Positions 7,687-16,630 are shown, counted from the stretch's first letter. The stretch: 33,734 nt of DNA from Caulobacter sp. (GCA_017744495.1 JAGIBE010000223.1:3564-37297), one strand, 5' to 3'. A program made the numbers and translations. Notes: a model not told the origin generated them from the sequence alone.

Positions 7687-8982
7687 GTGAACGCGGGCCA
7701 TCCTGAGTCCTGGTACGCGGCGACGGCCACGCCCTTCCCGACGCTGCCCGCCCTGGAGCAAGACACCCGCGCCGACGTCTGCATCGTCGGCGCCGGCTAC
7801 ACCGGCCTCGGCGCCGCCCTCGAACTGGCCCGACGCGGCGTCTCCGTCGTCGTCCTCGAAGCCGCCGAGGTCGGGTCCGGCGGCTCCGGCCGCAACGGCG
7901 GCCAGGTCCACACCGGTCAGCGCAACGACCAGGTGTGGCTGGAGAAGACCGTCGGCCGCGACGACGCCAGGCGGCTCTGGAAGATGGCCCAGGAGGCCCG
8001 GACTCATCTGCTGGGCCTTATCGCCGAGCACGACATCGCCTGCGACTTCCGCCACGGCATGATCCACGCCCGCCACAAGCCCGGCGGCGAGGCCGAGGAC
8101 GCGGCCCACGTCGAGCACATGGCCCACGTGTACGGCTACGACCAGCTGGCCTTGATCGGACAGGACCAGCTGACCCATGAGCTGGGGACCGACGTCTATC
8201 ACGGCGGCTTCGTCGACCGAGGCGGCGGCCACCTGCATCCGCTGAACCTGGCGCTGGGGATGGCGCGTGTGGCCATGGCGGCAGGGGCGGTGATCTTTGA
8301 GCGGACGCGGGCGACGGCTTGGCGGCGCGAGGGGACGACGATCGTCGTCGAGACCCTCGCCAAAGAAGGAAGAAGTGGCCGGGTCACCTGCGACCAGCTG
8401 ATCCTGACCGGCGACGGCTATCTGGACGACATCGCCGGCGGCGCGGCCAAGGCCCGGGTGATGCCGATCAACAACTTCATCCTCGCGACCGAGCCCCTGG
8501 GCCAACGCGCCGACACGATTATCCGCTCCGACGCCGCCGTCGCCGACAGCCGGTTCGTGATCAACTACTTCCGCAAGAGCCCCGACGGCCGGCTGATCTT
8601 CGGCGGCGGCGAGAACTATCGCCCCGGCTTCCCGCCCGACCTGAAGGCCTTCGTGCGGCGGCACATGCTGAAGGTCTATCCGGGGCTCTCAGACGTGGCC
8701 GTGACCCACGCCTGGGGCGGGACCCTGGGGATCACGGTGCACCGGTCGCCCTATGTGCGCGAACTGGCGCCGGGCGTGCGGATCGCGGCGGGCTATTCCG
8801 GGCAGGGGGTGATGCTGGCGCCGTGGTTCGGGAAGCTGCTGGCGGATGCGGCGTTGGGGGACGGGGAGGGGGTGGCGTTGTTGTCGCGGTTGCCGACGCC
8901 GCCGTTTCCGGGCGGGCGGTTGCTGAGGTGGCCGCTGACGGTGGCGGGGCTTAGCTGGTACGCGATGCGGGATCGATTGTAA
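7687..8982 (+). CDS. puuB: Gamma-glutamylputrescine oxidase-like FAD-dependent oxidoreductase, PuuB type
   Basis: Predicted FAD oxidase (DAO fold) that oxidises gamma-glutamylputrescine to the aldehyde with release of ammonia and peroxide. From GTG at 7687 it is 431 residues; PuuB is 426. Seen: the Rossmann dinucleotide motif VCIVGAGYTGLG with GAGYTG at 35-40 and the ribose-binding E58, then GSGGSGRNGGQV, and the C-terminal FAD motif ITVHRSPYVRELAPG followed by AAGYSGQGVMLAPWFGKLLAD. The ATG at 7672 lies inside the family C repeat; GTG 7687 has the repeat's GGGAGAGG 6-8 bases upstream and is preferred. The final 50 codons become unusually rich in GCG and TTG. It closes the polyamine cluster. 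Confidence 0.88.
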   Translation: MNAGHPESWYAATATPFPTLPALEQDTRADVCIVGAGYTGLGAALELARRGVSVVVLEAAEVGSGGSGRNGGQVHTGQRNDQVWLEKTVGRDDARRLWKMAQEARTHLLGLIAEHDIACDFRHGMIHARHKPGGEAEDAAHVEHMAHVYGYDQLALIGQDQLTHELGTDVYHGGFVDRGGGHLHPLNLALGMARVAMAAGAVIFERTRATAWRREGTTIVVETLAKEGRSGRVTCDQLILTGDGYLDDIAGGAAKARVMPINNFILATEPLGQRADTIIRSDAAVADSRFVINYFRKSPDGRLIFGGGENYRPGFPPDLKAFVRRHMLKVYPGLSDVAVTHAWGGTLGITVHRSPYVRELAPGVRIAAGYSGQGVMLAPWFGKLLADAALGDGEGVALLSRLPTPPFPGGRLLRWPLTVAGLSWYAMRDRL

Positions 8983-8996
8983 GGGCGCGGATCAAT

Positions 8997-9155
8997 ACTT
9001 GCCCCCACCTGGCGACTTCGTCGCCTGTCCGCCCCCATAGGGGGCGGAGCCCGGAGCCCGGAGCTCGGAGTCTGGAGCGCGCGGCGCCGGCAGGCCCGTG
9101 AAAGCTCCGCCCCCATGGGGGCGGACAGACCGCGAAGCGGTCAGGTGGGGGCAAG
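8997..9155. repeat. REPIN-like repeat, family B copy 2
   Basis: A 159-bp element filling the gap between puuB and the sulfotransferase gene. It starts ACTTGCCCCCACCTG and ends CAGGTGGGGGCAAG. Unlike copies 1 and 3 it is built from two copies of the same arm in head-to-head orientation, each with a GGCGACTTCGTCGCC or GACCGCGAAGCGGTC hairpin and a CCGCCCCCAT-type palindrome. The centre carries a degenerate 7-bp tandem repeat (9050-9077). Confidence 0.9.
9050..9077. repeat. Four tandem 7-bp units inside repeat B2
   Basis: Units CCCGGAG, CCCGGAG, CTCGGAG and TCTGGAG lie in a row at the centre of the family B element. They look like a small slippage array that has drifted. Confidence 0.6.
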
Positions 9156-9216
9156 CAGGTTCGCTCCGACAGCGCCGCTGATTGACAACCCTCAGCACGC
9201 ACCATCCGATACGCTC

Positions 9217-11235
9217 ATGTCAGCAGCACCCCAGCCCTCCGGCAGCGTCGCCACCGCCCTGGCCCACGCCCGGCGGCTGCTGGGTGTGGATCCGCGTCTA
9301 GCCGCCGAGCAGGCGGCCGCGATCCTGGAGGCGGTTCCCCGCCACGCCGAGGCCACGCTCATCCTGGCCACCGCCCTGAGGCTGCAGGGCGACCTCCGCC
9401 AGGCGCTCCACATCATCGACCCGCTCTCCCGCGCCTTCCCCCAGTCGTCGCCGGTCCAGCTGGAGCACGGCTGGAGCCTGGCCGCCGCCGGCCAGACCCA
9501 AGCCGCCGCCGCCGCTTTCAAGCGCGCCGTCGCCGCCGAGCCCGGCCTGGCCGAGGGCTGGCGAGGCTTGGCCGACTCGCTGGATCTGCTGGGCGACAGC
9601 GAGGGCGCCCAGGCGGCCCGCGCTCGCCAGATCCAGGGCGGGGTCCGCGATCCGGACCTGATGGCCGCCGCCGCCGCCCTGGTCGACGGCAAGCCCGGCG
9701 AGGCCGAGAAGGCCCTGCGCGCCCGGCTGGCGGCGCGTCCCGACGATCCCGCCGCCCTGCGCATGCTGGCCGAGGCCGTCGCCCGGCTGGGCCGCCAGGA
9801 GGAGGCGGAAGACCTGCTGGTCCGCTGCCTGGAGATCGTCCCCGGCTTCAGCGCCGCCCGCCAGAACCTGGCCACGGTGCTCTACCGGCTGGGCCGGTCC
9901 GAGGACGCCCTGGTCCAGCTGGAGCGCCTGCTGGCGGACGAGCCGGCCAACCCGGCCCACCTGAACCTCAAGGCCGCCGCCCTGGCCCGGATCGGCGAAT
10001 ACGCCCAGGCCATCGCCATCTACGAGGACGTGCTGGCCCGCCATCCGCAGCAGCCCAAGGGCTGGATGAGCTACGGCCACGCGCTGAAGACCGTCGGCCG
10101 CGCCGCCGATTGCGCGGCCGCCTACCGCAAGGCCGTCGACCAGGCCCCCTCGCTGGGCGAGGCCTGGTGGAGCCTGGCCAACATGAAGACCTACCGCTTC
10201 ACCGACGCCGACCTGGCGGCGATGGAGGCCCAGCTGGCGCGTCCCGACCTGTTCGACGACGACCGCCTGCATCTCGACTACGCCCTGGGCAAGGCCCACG
10301 AGGACGCCGGCCGCTGGGCGGAGTCGTTCGAGCATTACGCGCGCGGGGCGGCGCTGCGCCGGGCCCAGCTGGCCTACGACCCCGAGCGCAACCGGGCGCA
10401 CGTGGCGCGGTCCAAGGCGGCGCTGACCGCCGAGGTCTTCGCGTCGCGGGCGGGGCAGGGCTGCCCGGCGCCGGACCCGATCTTCATCCTGGGGCTGCCG
10501 CGCTCGGGCTCGACCCTGGTGGAGCAGATCCTGGCCAGCCATTCGGCCGTCGAGGGCACCATGGAGCTGCCCGACATCGGCGCGATCGCCAAGCGGTTGG
10601 GCGGGGCCAAGACGGCGCGCGAGCCGTCGGCCTATCCCGAGATCCTGACCACTCTCGATCCGGACCAGCTGGCGGCGCTGGGCCAGGAGTTCCTCGACCG
10701 CACCCGGGTCCAGCGCAAGACCGACCGGCCGCTGTTCATCGACAAGATGCCCAACAACTGGGCGCATGTCGGCCTGATCGCCCTGGCGCTGCCGAACGCC
10801 AAGATCATCGACGCCCGCCGCCACCCGATGGGCTGCTGCTTCTCGGGCTTCAAGCAGCACTTCGCCCGCGGCCAGGCCTTCAGCTACGGCCTAGAGGACA
10901 TCGGCCGCTACTACGCCGACTATGTGGAGCTGATGGCCCATTTCGACGCCGTGCTGCCGGGCCGGGTGCACCGCGTGATCTACGAAGAGATGGTCGCCGA
11001 TCCCGAGACCCAGATCCGCGCCCTGCTGGACTATTGCGGCCTGCCGTTCGAGGAAACCTGCCTGAACTTCCACGAAAACAACCGCGCCGTGCGCACCGCA
11101 AGCTCAGAGCAGGTGCGCCGACCGATCTTCAAGGACGCCGTCGAACATTGGCAGAACTACGAATCGTGGCTGGACCCCCTGAAGTCCGCCCTTGGACCGG
11201 TTCTGTCCTGTTACCCCGCCGCGCCTGAATTTTGA
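9217..11235 (+). CDS. TPR-repeat sulfotransferase
   Basis: A 672-residue two-part protein. Residues about 1-400 are alanine-rich helical pairs of TPR type (for example AAFKRAVAAEPGLAEGWRGL and NPAHLNLKAAALARIGEY). Residues about 418-672 form a sulfotransferase domain with the PAPS 5'-phosphosulfate loop PIFILGLPRSGSTLVEQIL near residue 421 and a second region RHPMGCCFSGFKQHFARG that fits the 3'-phosphate site. It would sulfate an unknown acceptor from PAPS; no signal peptide is seen, so it is probably cytoplasmic. The ATG at 9217 is used because upstream frames run through the repeat; no clear Shine-Dalgarno precedes it. It lies 128 bases upstream of the TonB-dependent receptor gene, same strand. 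Confidence 0.85.
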   Translation: MSAAPQPSGSVATALAHARRLLGVDPRLAAEQAAAILEAVPRHAEATLILATALRLQGDLRQALHIIDPLSRAFPQSSPVQLEHGWSLAAAGQTQAAAAAFKRAVAAEPGLAEGWRGLADSLDLLGDSEGAQAARARQIQGGVRDPDLMAAAAALVDGKPGEAEKALRARLAARPDDPAALRMLAEAVARLGRQEEAEDLLVRCLEIVPGFSAARQNLATVLYRLGRSEDALVQLERLLADEPANPAHLNLKAAALARIGEYAQAIAIYEDVLARHPQQPKGWMSYGHALKTVGRAADCAAAYRKAVDQAPSLGEAWWSLANMKTYRFTDADLAAMEAQLARPDLFDDDRLHLDYALGKAHEDAGRWAESFEHYARGAALRRAQLAYDPERNRAHVARSKAALTAEVFASRAGQGCPAPDPIFILGLPRSGSTLVEQILASHSAVEGTMELPDIGAIAKRLGGAKTAREPSAYPEILTTLDPDQLAALGQEFLDRTRVQRKTDRPLFIDKMPNNWAHVGLIALALPNAKIIDARRHPMGCCFSGFKQHFARGQAFSYGLEDIGRYYADYVELMAHFDAVLPGRVHRVIYEEMVADPETQIRALLDYCGLPFEETCLNFHENNRAVRTASSEQVRRPIFKDAVEHWQNYESWLDPLKSALGPVLSCYPAAPEF

Positions 11236-11363
11236 TCAGTCGCTCCGGACCCTGCCATTTCTGCAACAGTCGGCGGAATTGAACTGGGTTTCAATTTTGA
11301 TCCTTGCGGGGACGTAACCACGGGAAGACCCTCGTTCATCTAACGTGTTCCGGGGGAGCGATA

Positions 11364-13727
11364 ATGCCGTTTACCAAGCGTAAGGCGCACGGATCGTCCA
11401 AGACGGCGGTCTGGACCACAGCGCTATTAGCCTCGTCCATGCTCACGGCGGTCACCGCCCACGGCCAGACCTCCCCGGCCGGCGCCGTGGCGCTGGAAGA
11501 GGTGGTGGTCACCGCCCAGAAGCGTTCCGAAAACCTGCAGGACGTGCCGGTCAGCATCCAGGCCCTCGGCCAGGCCAAGCTGGAGCAGCTGCAGGTCCAG
11601 AGCTTCACCGACTATGTGAAGTACCTGCCCAGCGTGTCGTTCCAGACCACGTCGCCGGGCTTCTCCAACGTCTATATGCGCGGCGTGGCCAGCGGCGGCG
11701 ACGGCAACCACTCGGGTCCGCTGCCCAGCGTCGGCATCTATCTGGACGAACAGCCGATCACCACGATCCAGGGCGCGCTGGACCTGCACATCTACGACAT
11801 CGCCCGGGTCGAGGCGCTGGCCGGTCCGCAGGGCACGCTGTACGGCGCCAGCTCACAGGCCGGCACCCTGAGGATCATCACCAACAAGCCGACGACCACC
11901 GGCTTCAGCGCGGGCTACGACGTCGAGGGCAACATCATCGACCACGGCGACCCGGGCTATGTGCTGGAGGGCTTCGTCAACCAGCCGATCAGCGACAAGG
12001 TCGCGGTGCGCCTGGTCGGCTGGGCCGAGCACCAGGGCGGCTTCATCGACAATGTCGCCGGCTCGCGCACCTATCCCACCTCGGGCGTGACGGTGACCAA
12101 CACCAATCGCGTCAAGGACAACTACAACGACGTCGATATCTACGGCGGCCGCGCGGCCCTGCGGGTGGAAGCCGGCGACAACTGGGTGATCACGCCCACC
12201 ATCATGGCCCAGCAGGAGAAGGTCGGCGGCCTGTTCTCGTACGACCCCAGCGTCGGCGATCTGAAGGTGGCGCACTACTATCCGGAGAACTCGAACGACA
12301 AGTGGTGGCAGGCCGCCATGACCGTCGAGGGCAAGATCGCCAACCTCGATGTGGTCTATGCCGGGTCGTACCTGGATCGGGACGTCGACACCCACCAGGA
12401 CTACACCGACTACTCGTACTTCTACGACACCCTGGCCGGCTACGGCGCCTATTGGACCGACAACGCCGGCAATCCGGTCGACCCGTCGCAGTACATCACG
12501 GGCCACGACGCCTACGCCAAGGTCAGCCACGAAATCCGGGTGTCGACCCCGCAGGAAAACCGCTTCCGCGTGGTGGGCGGACTGTTTTACCAGCGCCAGA
12601 CCCATGGCATCTATCAGAACTACCAGATCGACCAGCTGGGCACAGACCTGTCGGTGCCGGGCTATCCGCACACCATCTGGCTGACCCAGCAGAAGCGGAT
12701 CGACCGCGACAGCGCCGTGTTCGGCGAGGCGTCGTTCGACATCACCGACAAGCTGACCCTGACGGCCGGCATCCGCTTCTTCAAGTCCGACAACAGCCTC
12801 AAGGGCTTCTACGGCTATGGCGCGGGTTACGGCTCCACCGGCGAGAAAGCCTGCTTCAAGCCCGCCGAGATCGAGGGTTCGCCCTGTACGAACCTCGACA
12901 AGGAAACCAAGGAGAACGGCAACACGCCGAAGGTGAACCTCACCTACAAGATCGACTCCGACAAGCTGGTCTACGTCACCTATTCGGAGGGCTTCCGGCC
13001 GGGCGGCATCAACCGGCGCGGCACCCTGCCGCCGTACCACTCCGACTATCTGAAGAACTACGAGTTCGGCTGGAAGACCACCTGGGCCGACAACCGCTTC
13101 CGCTGGAACGGCGCGGTCTTCCTGGAGAAGTGGAACGGCTTCCAGTTCGCCCTCTTGGGCGCCAACGGCCTGACCGAGATCAAGAACGCCGGCGCGGCCG
13201 AGATCAAGGGCGTGGAGACCGACTTCACCTTCGCGGTGAGTCACGGCTTCACGATCAACGGCTCGGCGGCCTATACCGACGCGGCCCTGACCAAGAACTA
13301 CTGCGGCTTCGTCGACGCCCAGGGCAATCCGGAGACCAATTGTCCGGCCCCCGAGGCCCCCGACGGCACGGCTCTGCCGGTGACGCCGAAGTTCAAGGCC
13401 AATGTCACCGCCCGCTACGAGTTCGACCTGGGCGGCTACGACGCCTTCGTCCAGGGCTCGGCGGCCGGTCAGACCAGCAACTGGACCGACCTGCGCATCC
13501 TGGAGCGGGGCATCATCGGCAAGCAGTCGGGCTATGTCACCGCCGACTTCTCGGCCGGGGTCGGGCGCGACAACTGGACCTTCCAGGCCTTCCTCGAGAA
13601 CGCCTTCGACAAGCGGGCCAGCCTAAACCGCTACGCTGAATGCGCCGAGACGGTCTGCGGAACCCAGGTCTACATCGTGCCCAACCAGCCGCGGACCTTC
13701 GGGGTGAAATTCGGGCAGAAGTTCTAG
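11364..13727 (+). CDS. TonB-dependent outer-membrane receptor
   Basis: Outer-membrane beta-barrel transporter of 787 residues that takes up a substrate too large or rare for porins, powered by TonB. Seen: a signal peptide with basic start (PFTKRKAHGSSK) and hydrophobic core (about 15-32), TonB box LEEVVVTAQKR (44-54), plug domain (about 55-165) with IYDIARVEALAGPQGTLYGA, and a 22-strand-type barrel rich in aromatic residues ending in Phe (FGVKFGQKF). The ATG at 11364 follows GGGGGAG at 11352-11358. Substrate is not evident; the sequence type (LEEVVVTAQKRSENLQDVPVSI) is common in Caulobacterales and sphingomonads. A 128-bp region upstream holds the promoter, none of which I can assign. Repeat A1 follows the stop codon. 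Confidence 0.93.
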   Translation: MPFTKRKAHGSSKTAVWTTALLASSMLTAVTAHGQTSPAGAVALEEVVVTAQKRSENLQDVPVSIQALGQAKLEQLQVQSFTDYVKYLPSVSFQTTSPGFSNVYMRGVASGGDGNHSGPLPSVGIYLDEQPITTIQGALDLHIYDIARVEALAGPQGTLYGASSQAGTLRIITNKPTTTGFSAGYDVEGNIIDHGDPGYVLEGFVNQPISDKVAVRLVGWAEHQGGFIDNVAGSRTYPTSGVTVTNTNRVKDNYNDVDIYGGRAALRVEAGDNWVITPTIMAQQEKVGGLFSYDPSVGDLKVAHYYPENSNDKWWQAAMTVEGKIANLDVVYAGSYLDRDVDTHQDYTDYSYFYDTLAGYGAYWTDNAGNPVDPSQYITGHDAYAKVSHEIRVSTPQENRFRVVGGLFYQRQTHGIYQNYQIDQLGTDLSVPGYPHTIWLTQQKRIDRDSAVFGEASFDITDKLTLTAGIRFFKSDNSLKGFYGYGAGYGSTGEKACFKPAEIEGSPCTNLDKETKENGNTPKVNLTYKIDSDKLVYVTYSEGFRPGGINRRGTLPPYHSDYLKNYEFGWKTTWADNRFRWNGAVFLEKWNGFQFALLGANGLTEIKNAGAAEIKGVETDFTFAVSHGFTINGSAAYTDAALTKNYCGFVDAQGNPETNCPAPEAPDGTALPVTPKFKANVTARYEFDLGGYDAFVQGSAAGQTSNWTDLRILERGIIGKQSGYVTADFSAGVGRDNWTFQAFLENAFDKRASLNRYAECAETVCGTQVYIVPNQPRTFGVKFGQKF

Positions 13728-13750
13728 GGTTTTAGCTCCACCCTTTCCGC

Positions 13751-13881
13751 CGTCATCCCGGGCCTTGTGCCCGGGAACCCTCTGCCAGCCGCAGGTGCGG
13801 ATGGGGCGGACCGCAGGCGGTCCGCTTGCGCTTCACTTGCGAGTTGAACCAGGGGTCCCGGGCACAAGGCCCGGGATGACG
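13751..13881. repeat. REPIN-like repeat, family A copy 1
   Basis: A 131-bp element between the TonB receptor and APC transporter genes. Both ends carry the palindrome CCCGGGCCTTGTGCCCGGG and its inverse, ending in CGTCATC/GATGACG. The middle has a 20-base hairpin GCGGACCGC-AG-GCGGTCCGC (13806-13825). Six more copies follow in the window, in both orientations. Confidence 0.95.
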
Positions 13882-13933
13882 AACGGGAGGGGAGGCAGTG
13901 GACGAACGCCCCGCCCCGTGAAAGCGTAGCCGC

Positions 13934-15304
13934 ATGACGACGACCCCCGAGAAGGTCCCCACCCAGAAGTCCAGCGCTCCGCGAGCCCTCGGCTTCTGGA
14001 TGTGCACGGCGCTGGTCGTCGGCAACATGATCGGCTCGGGGGTGTTCATGCTGCCCGCGTCCCTGGCTCCCTACGGCTGGAACGCGGTGTTCGGCTGGCT
14101 AGTGACCATCGCCGGGGGGCTGGCCCTGGCCGTCGTGTTCGCGGGCCTGGCGCGCGAGTTCCCCAAGGCGGGCGGACCCTACGCCTACACCCAGGAAGCC
14201 TTCGGGCCGCTGGTCGGGTTCATGGTAGCGTGGAGCTACTGGATCTCGCTGTGGGTCGGCAACGCCGCCATCGCCACCGGGGCGGTCAGCTATCTGTCGG
14301 TGATCTTCCCGGCCATCGCCGAGGTCCCGGGCATGCATTTGCTGGTCACCCTGACCGCGGTCTGGCTGATGGTCGGGATCAACATCGCCGGGGCCCGGAC
14401 GGCCGGCGGGGTGCAGGTGGTGACCACGGTGCTGAAGCTGTTGCCGCTGGCCGCCGTGGCGGGCCTGGCCTTCTGGATCATTGGCGGCGGCTCCAGCGCC
14501 CATGGCGGCGCCGGCCTGACCCCGTTCCGGCCGTCCGACATCCATGCCGGCGGGATCACCGCCGCCGCCACCCTGACCCTGTGGGCGCTGCTGGGGCTGG
14601 AGTCGGCCACGGTGCCGGCCGGCAAGGTGGTCGACCCGGTCCGCACCATCCCGCGCGCCACCCTGGCGGGGACGGTGTTCACCGGGGTGATCTATCTGCT
14701 GGTCTGTTCGGCGGTGGTGCTGCTGATGCCGACCGACGCCCTGAAGGTCTCCAACGCTCCGTTGTCGGACTTCGTGGGCCAATACTGGGGCGCGGGCGCC
14801 GGCAAGCTGCTGGCCCTGTTCGCGGCGATCAGCGCCTTCGGGGCCCTGAACGGCTGGGTGCTGCTGCAGGGCGAGATGCCGTTCGCCATGGCCCGGGGCG
14901 GGGTGTTTCCGGCGTTCCTCGGCAAGGAGTCCAGGCGCGGCGCGCCGGTGCGGGCCCATCTGATGTCGGCTGGCTTCCTGACCGTGCTGGTGGCGATGAA
15001 CTACGCCAAGTCGATGGCCGACATCTTCACCTTCATCGCCTTGCTGGCCACCACGGCCTCGCTGTTCACCTACCTGGCCTGCGCCCTGGCGGCCCTGAAG
15101 CTGCAGGCCGCCCGCCGGATCACCCCGACCCTGGCCCTGACCGTGATCGCCGTCCTGGCCGGGGCCTATGCGGTCTTCACCCTGGTGGGGGCGGGGTCGA
15201 AGGCGGTGCTGTTGGGGCTGGTGCTGCTGGCGGCGGGGGCGCCGTTCTACTGGCTGACGCGGGGGCGGGCTGGAACGGGGACACACACTCATCCAACCGC
15301 CTAG
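13934..15304 (+). CDS. APC-superfamily amino acid/polyamine transporter (AdiC-like)
   Basis: Inner-membrane transporter of 456 residues with about 12 hydrophobic segments. The first helix carries VVGNMIGSGVFMLPASLAPY, containing the GSG substrate-binding turn of APC transporters such as the arginine/agmatine antiporter AdiC; GLAREFPKAGGPYAYTQEAFG is the next conserved loop, and SATVPAGKVVDPVRTIPRAT also fits AdiC/PotE relatives. Substrate is probably a basic amino acid or polyamine, but sequence alone does not decide this. The Shine-Dalgarno is weak. The last residues (GTGTHTHPTA) and the TAG at 15302 fall within a large inverted repeat shared with the next gene, which starts 30 bases later in the same frame. 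Confidence 0.85.
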   Translation: MTTTPEKVPTQKSSAPRALGFWMCTALVVGNMIGSGVFMLPASLAPYGWNAVFGWLVTIAGGLALAVVFAGLAREFPKAGGPYAYTQEAFGPLVGFMVAWSYWISLWVGNAAIATGAVSYLSVIFPAIAEVPGMHLLVTLTAVWLMVGINIAGARTAGGVQVVTTVLKLLPLAAVAGLAFWIIGGGSSAHGGAGLTPFRPSDIHAGGITAAATLTLWALLGLESATVPAGKVVDPVRTIPRATLAGTVFTGVIYLLVCSAVVLLMPTDALKVSNAPLSDFVGQYWGAGAGKLLALFAAISAFGALNGWVLLQGEMPFAMARGGVFPAFLGKESRRGAPVRAHLMSAGFLTVLVAMNYAKSMADIFTFIALLATTASLFTYLACALAALKLQAARRITPTLALTVIAVLAGAYAVFTLVGAGSKAVLLGLVLLAAGAPFYWLTRGRAGTGTHTHPTA

Positions 15305-15342
15305 CCCCTCTTACACAAGCCATGGAGTGAGTGTGTGTCCCC
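15277..15342 (+). promoter_or_regulatory. Perfect 15-bp inverted repeat that would mask the amidohydrolase start
   Basis: GGGGACACACACTCA (15277-15291) and TGAGTGTGTGTCCCC (15328-15342) are perfect complements, and four more pairs can form after a one-base bulge (to 15295 and 15323). The left arm is the end of the APC coding sequence; the right arm contains the GGAG Shine-Dalgarno (15324-15327) and the GTG start (15335). The TAG stop lies in the loop. This fits translational coupling: ribosomes finishing the first gene open the stem. No U-run follows, so an intrinsic terminator is less likely. Confidence 0.7.
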
Positions 15343-16627
15343 AACCGTAGTCACCGCCGCATTGGCCGCCGCCCTGGCGTTCGCTCCGCTCGCCGCCCCC
15401 TCGGCGTCTTGGGCCGCCCCCCTCTACGTCCACGCCGGCAAGCTGGTCGACACCCTGCAGGGCAAGGTGCTGACCGACCAGATGATCACCATCGACGGCG
15501 AGCGCATCACGGCGGTGGGCCCGTGGAAGGCCCCGCCCGCCGGCGCGCCGGTGATCGACTGGTCCAGGCGCATGGTGCTGCCCGGCCTGATCGACATGCA
15601 CACCCACCTGGTCGACCAGGAGCAGACCGAGAACATCGCCGAGCCCCTGCTGACCACGGCCGCCTACCAGGCCTATATCGGCGCCGACCACGCCCGGAAG
15701 ACCCTGGAGGCCGGCTTCACCAGCGTGCGCGACGTCGGGACCTGGCGGGCGTTCGGCGACGTGGCCCTGCGCGATGCGATCAACGCCGGCCTGGTGCCCG
15801 GCCCGCGCATGTCGGTGGCCGGCGCCTACATCACCATCCCCGGCGGCGGCGGCGAGATCACGGGCATAGCGGGCGACGTGAAGCTGCCCGACGAGATGCG
15901 GACAGGCGTGGTGCAGGACGCCGCCGACGCGCACCGCAAGGCCGCGAACATCCTGGCCCACCACGCCGACTTCTTGAAATTGATCGCCACCGGCGCGGTC
16001 CTAACCGTCGGCACCGAGCCGGGCGCCCAGGAGCTGACCGAGGACGAGATGCGCGCCGCCGTCGAAGAGGCCGCCCGCCGCGGGACCTACGCCACCGCCC
16101 ACGCCCACGGGGCCGAGGGCATGAAGTCGGCCATGCGGGCCGGCGTGCGTTCGATCGAACATGGCTCGCTGATGGACGACGAGGCCATCGCCATGATGAA
16201 GGCCAAGGGCGTGTTCCTGGTGGCCGACATCTATGACGGCGACTGGATCGACGCCTACGGCAAGGCCCACGGCTGGCCGGCCGAGACCCTGCGCAAGAAT
16301 TTCGAGACGACGCAGGCCCAGCGCGAGGGCTTCCGCAAGGCGGTCAAGGCCGGCGTCAAGATCGCCTACGGCACGGACGCCGGCGTCTATCCGCACGGCC
16401 TGAACGCCCGGCAGATGAAATACATGGTCCGCTGGGGCATGACCCCGATGCAGGCCATCCAGTCGGCCACGACCGTGGCCGCCGAGCTGATGAAGAAGAC
16501 CGATGTCGGCGCGGTGGCTCCCGGCCGCTACGCCGACCTGATCGCCGTCGACGGCGACGCCCTCACCGACGTCTCGGTGCTGGAGCGCGTGGCGGCGGTG
16601 ATGAAGGGCGGGGTGGTGGTGAAATAA
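15335..16627 (+). CDS. Exported amidohydrolase, prolidase/imidazolonepropionase-like metal peptidase
   Basis: Metal-dependent hydrolase of 430 residues with a TIM-barrel core. Metal and catalytic residues are all visible: H89/H91 in GLIDMHTHL, K215 in FLKLIATGA (the carboxylated lysine), H256/H258 in TAHAHG, H276 in SIEHGS and D348 in AYGTDAG. This is the Xaa-Pro/Xaa-Arg dipeptidase and carboxypeptidase branch of the superfamily, members of which are known from Caulobacter. An Ala-rich hydrophobic N-terminus ending SASWA suggests export, though it lacks the usual basic residues. The frame before GTG 15335 is closed by the APC stop and contains no better start. Pairing with an APC transporter suggests peptide cleavage followed by amino-acid exchange; this is inference. 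Confidence 0.82.
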   Translation: MSPTVVTAALAAALAFAPLAAPSASWAAPLYVHAGKLVDTLQGKVLTDQMITIDGERITAVGPWKAPPAGAPVIDWSRRMVLPGLIDMHTHLVDQEQTENIAEPLLTTAAYQAYIGADHARKTLEAGFTSVRDVGTWRAFGDVALRDAINAGLVPGPRMSVAGAYITIPGGGGEITGIAGDVKLPDEMRTGVVQDAADAHRKAANILAHHADFLKLIATGAVLTVGTEPGAQELTEDEMRAAVEEAARRGTYATAHAHGAEGMKSAMRAGVRSIEHGSLMDDEAIAMMKAKGVFLVADIYDGDWIDAYGKAHGWPAETLRKNFETTQAQREGFRKAVKAGVKIAYGTDAGVYPHGLNARQMKYMVRWGMTPMQAIQSATTVAAELMKKTDVGAVAPGRYADLIAVDGDALTDVSVLERVAAVMKGGVVVK

Positions 16628-16630
16628 TGA

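Noticed and set aside
9050..9077. Four 7-bp tandem units as a functional array
   Set aside because: Short, degenerate and inside a repeat; best read as slippage, kept only as a feature.
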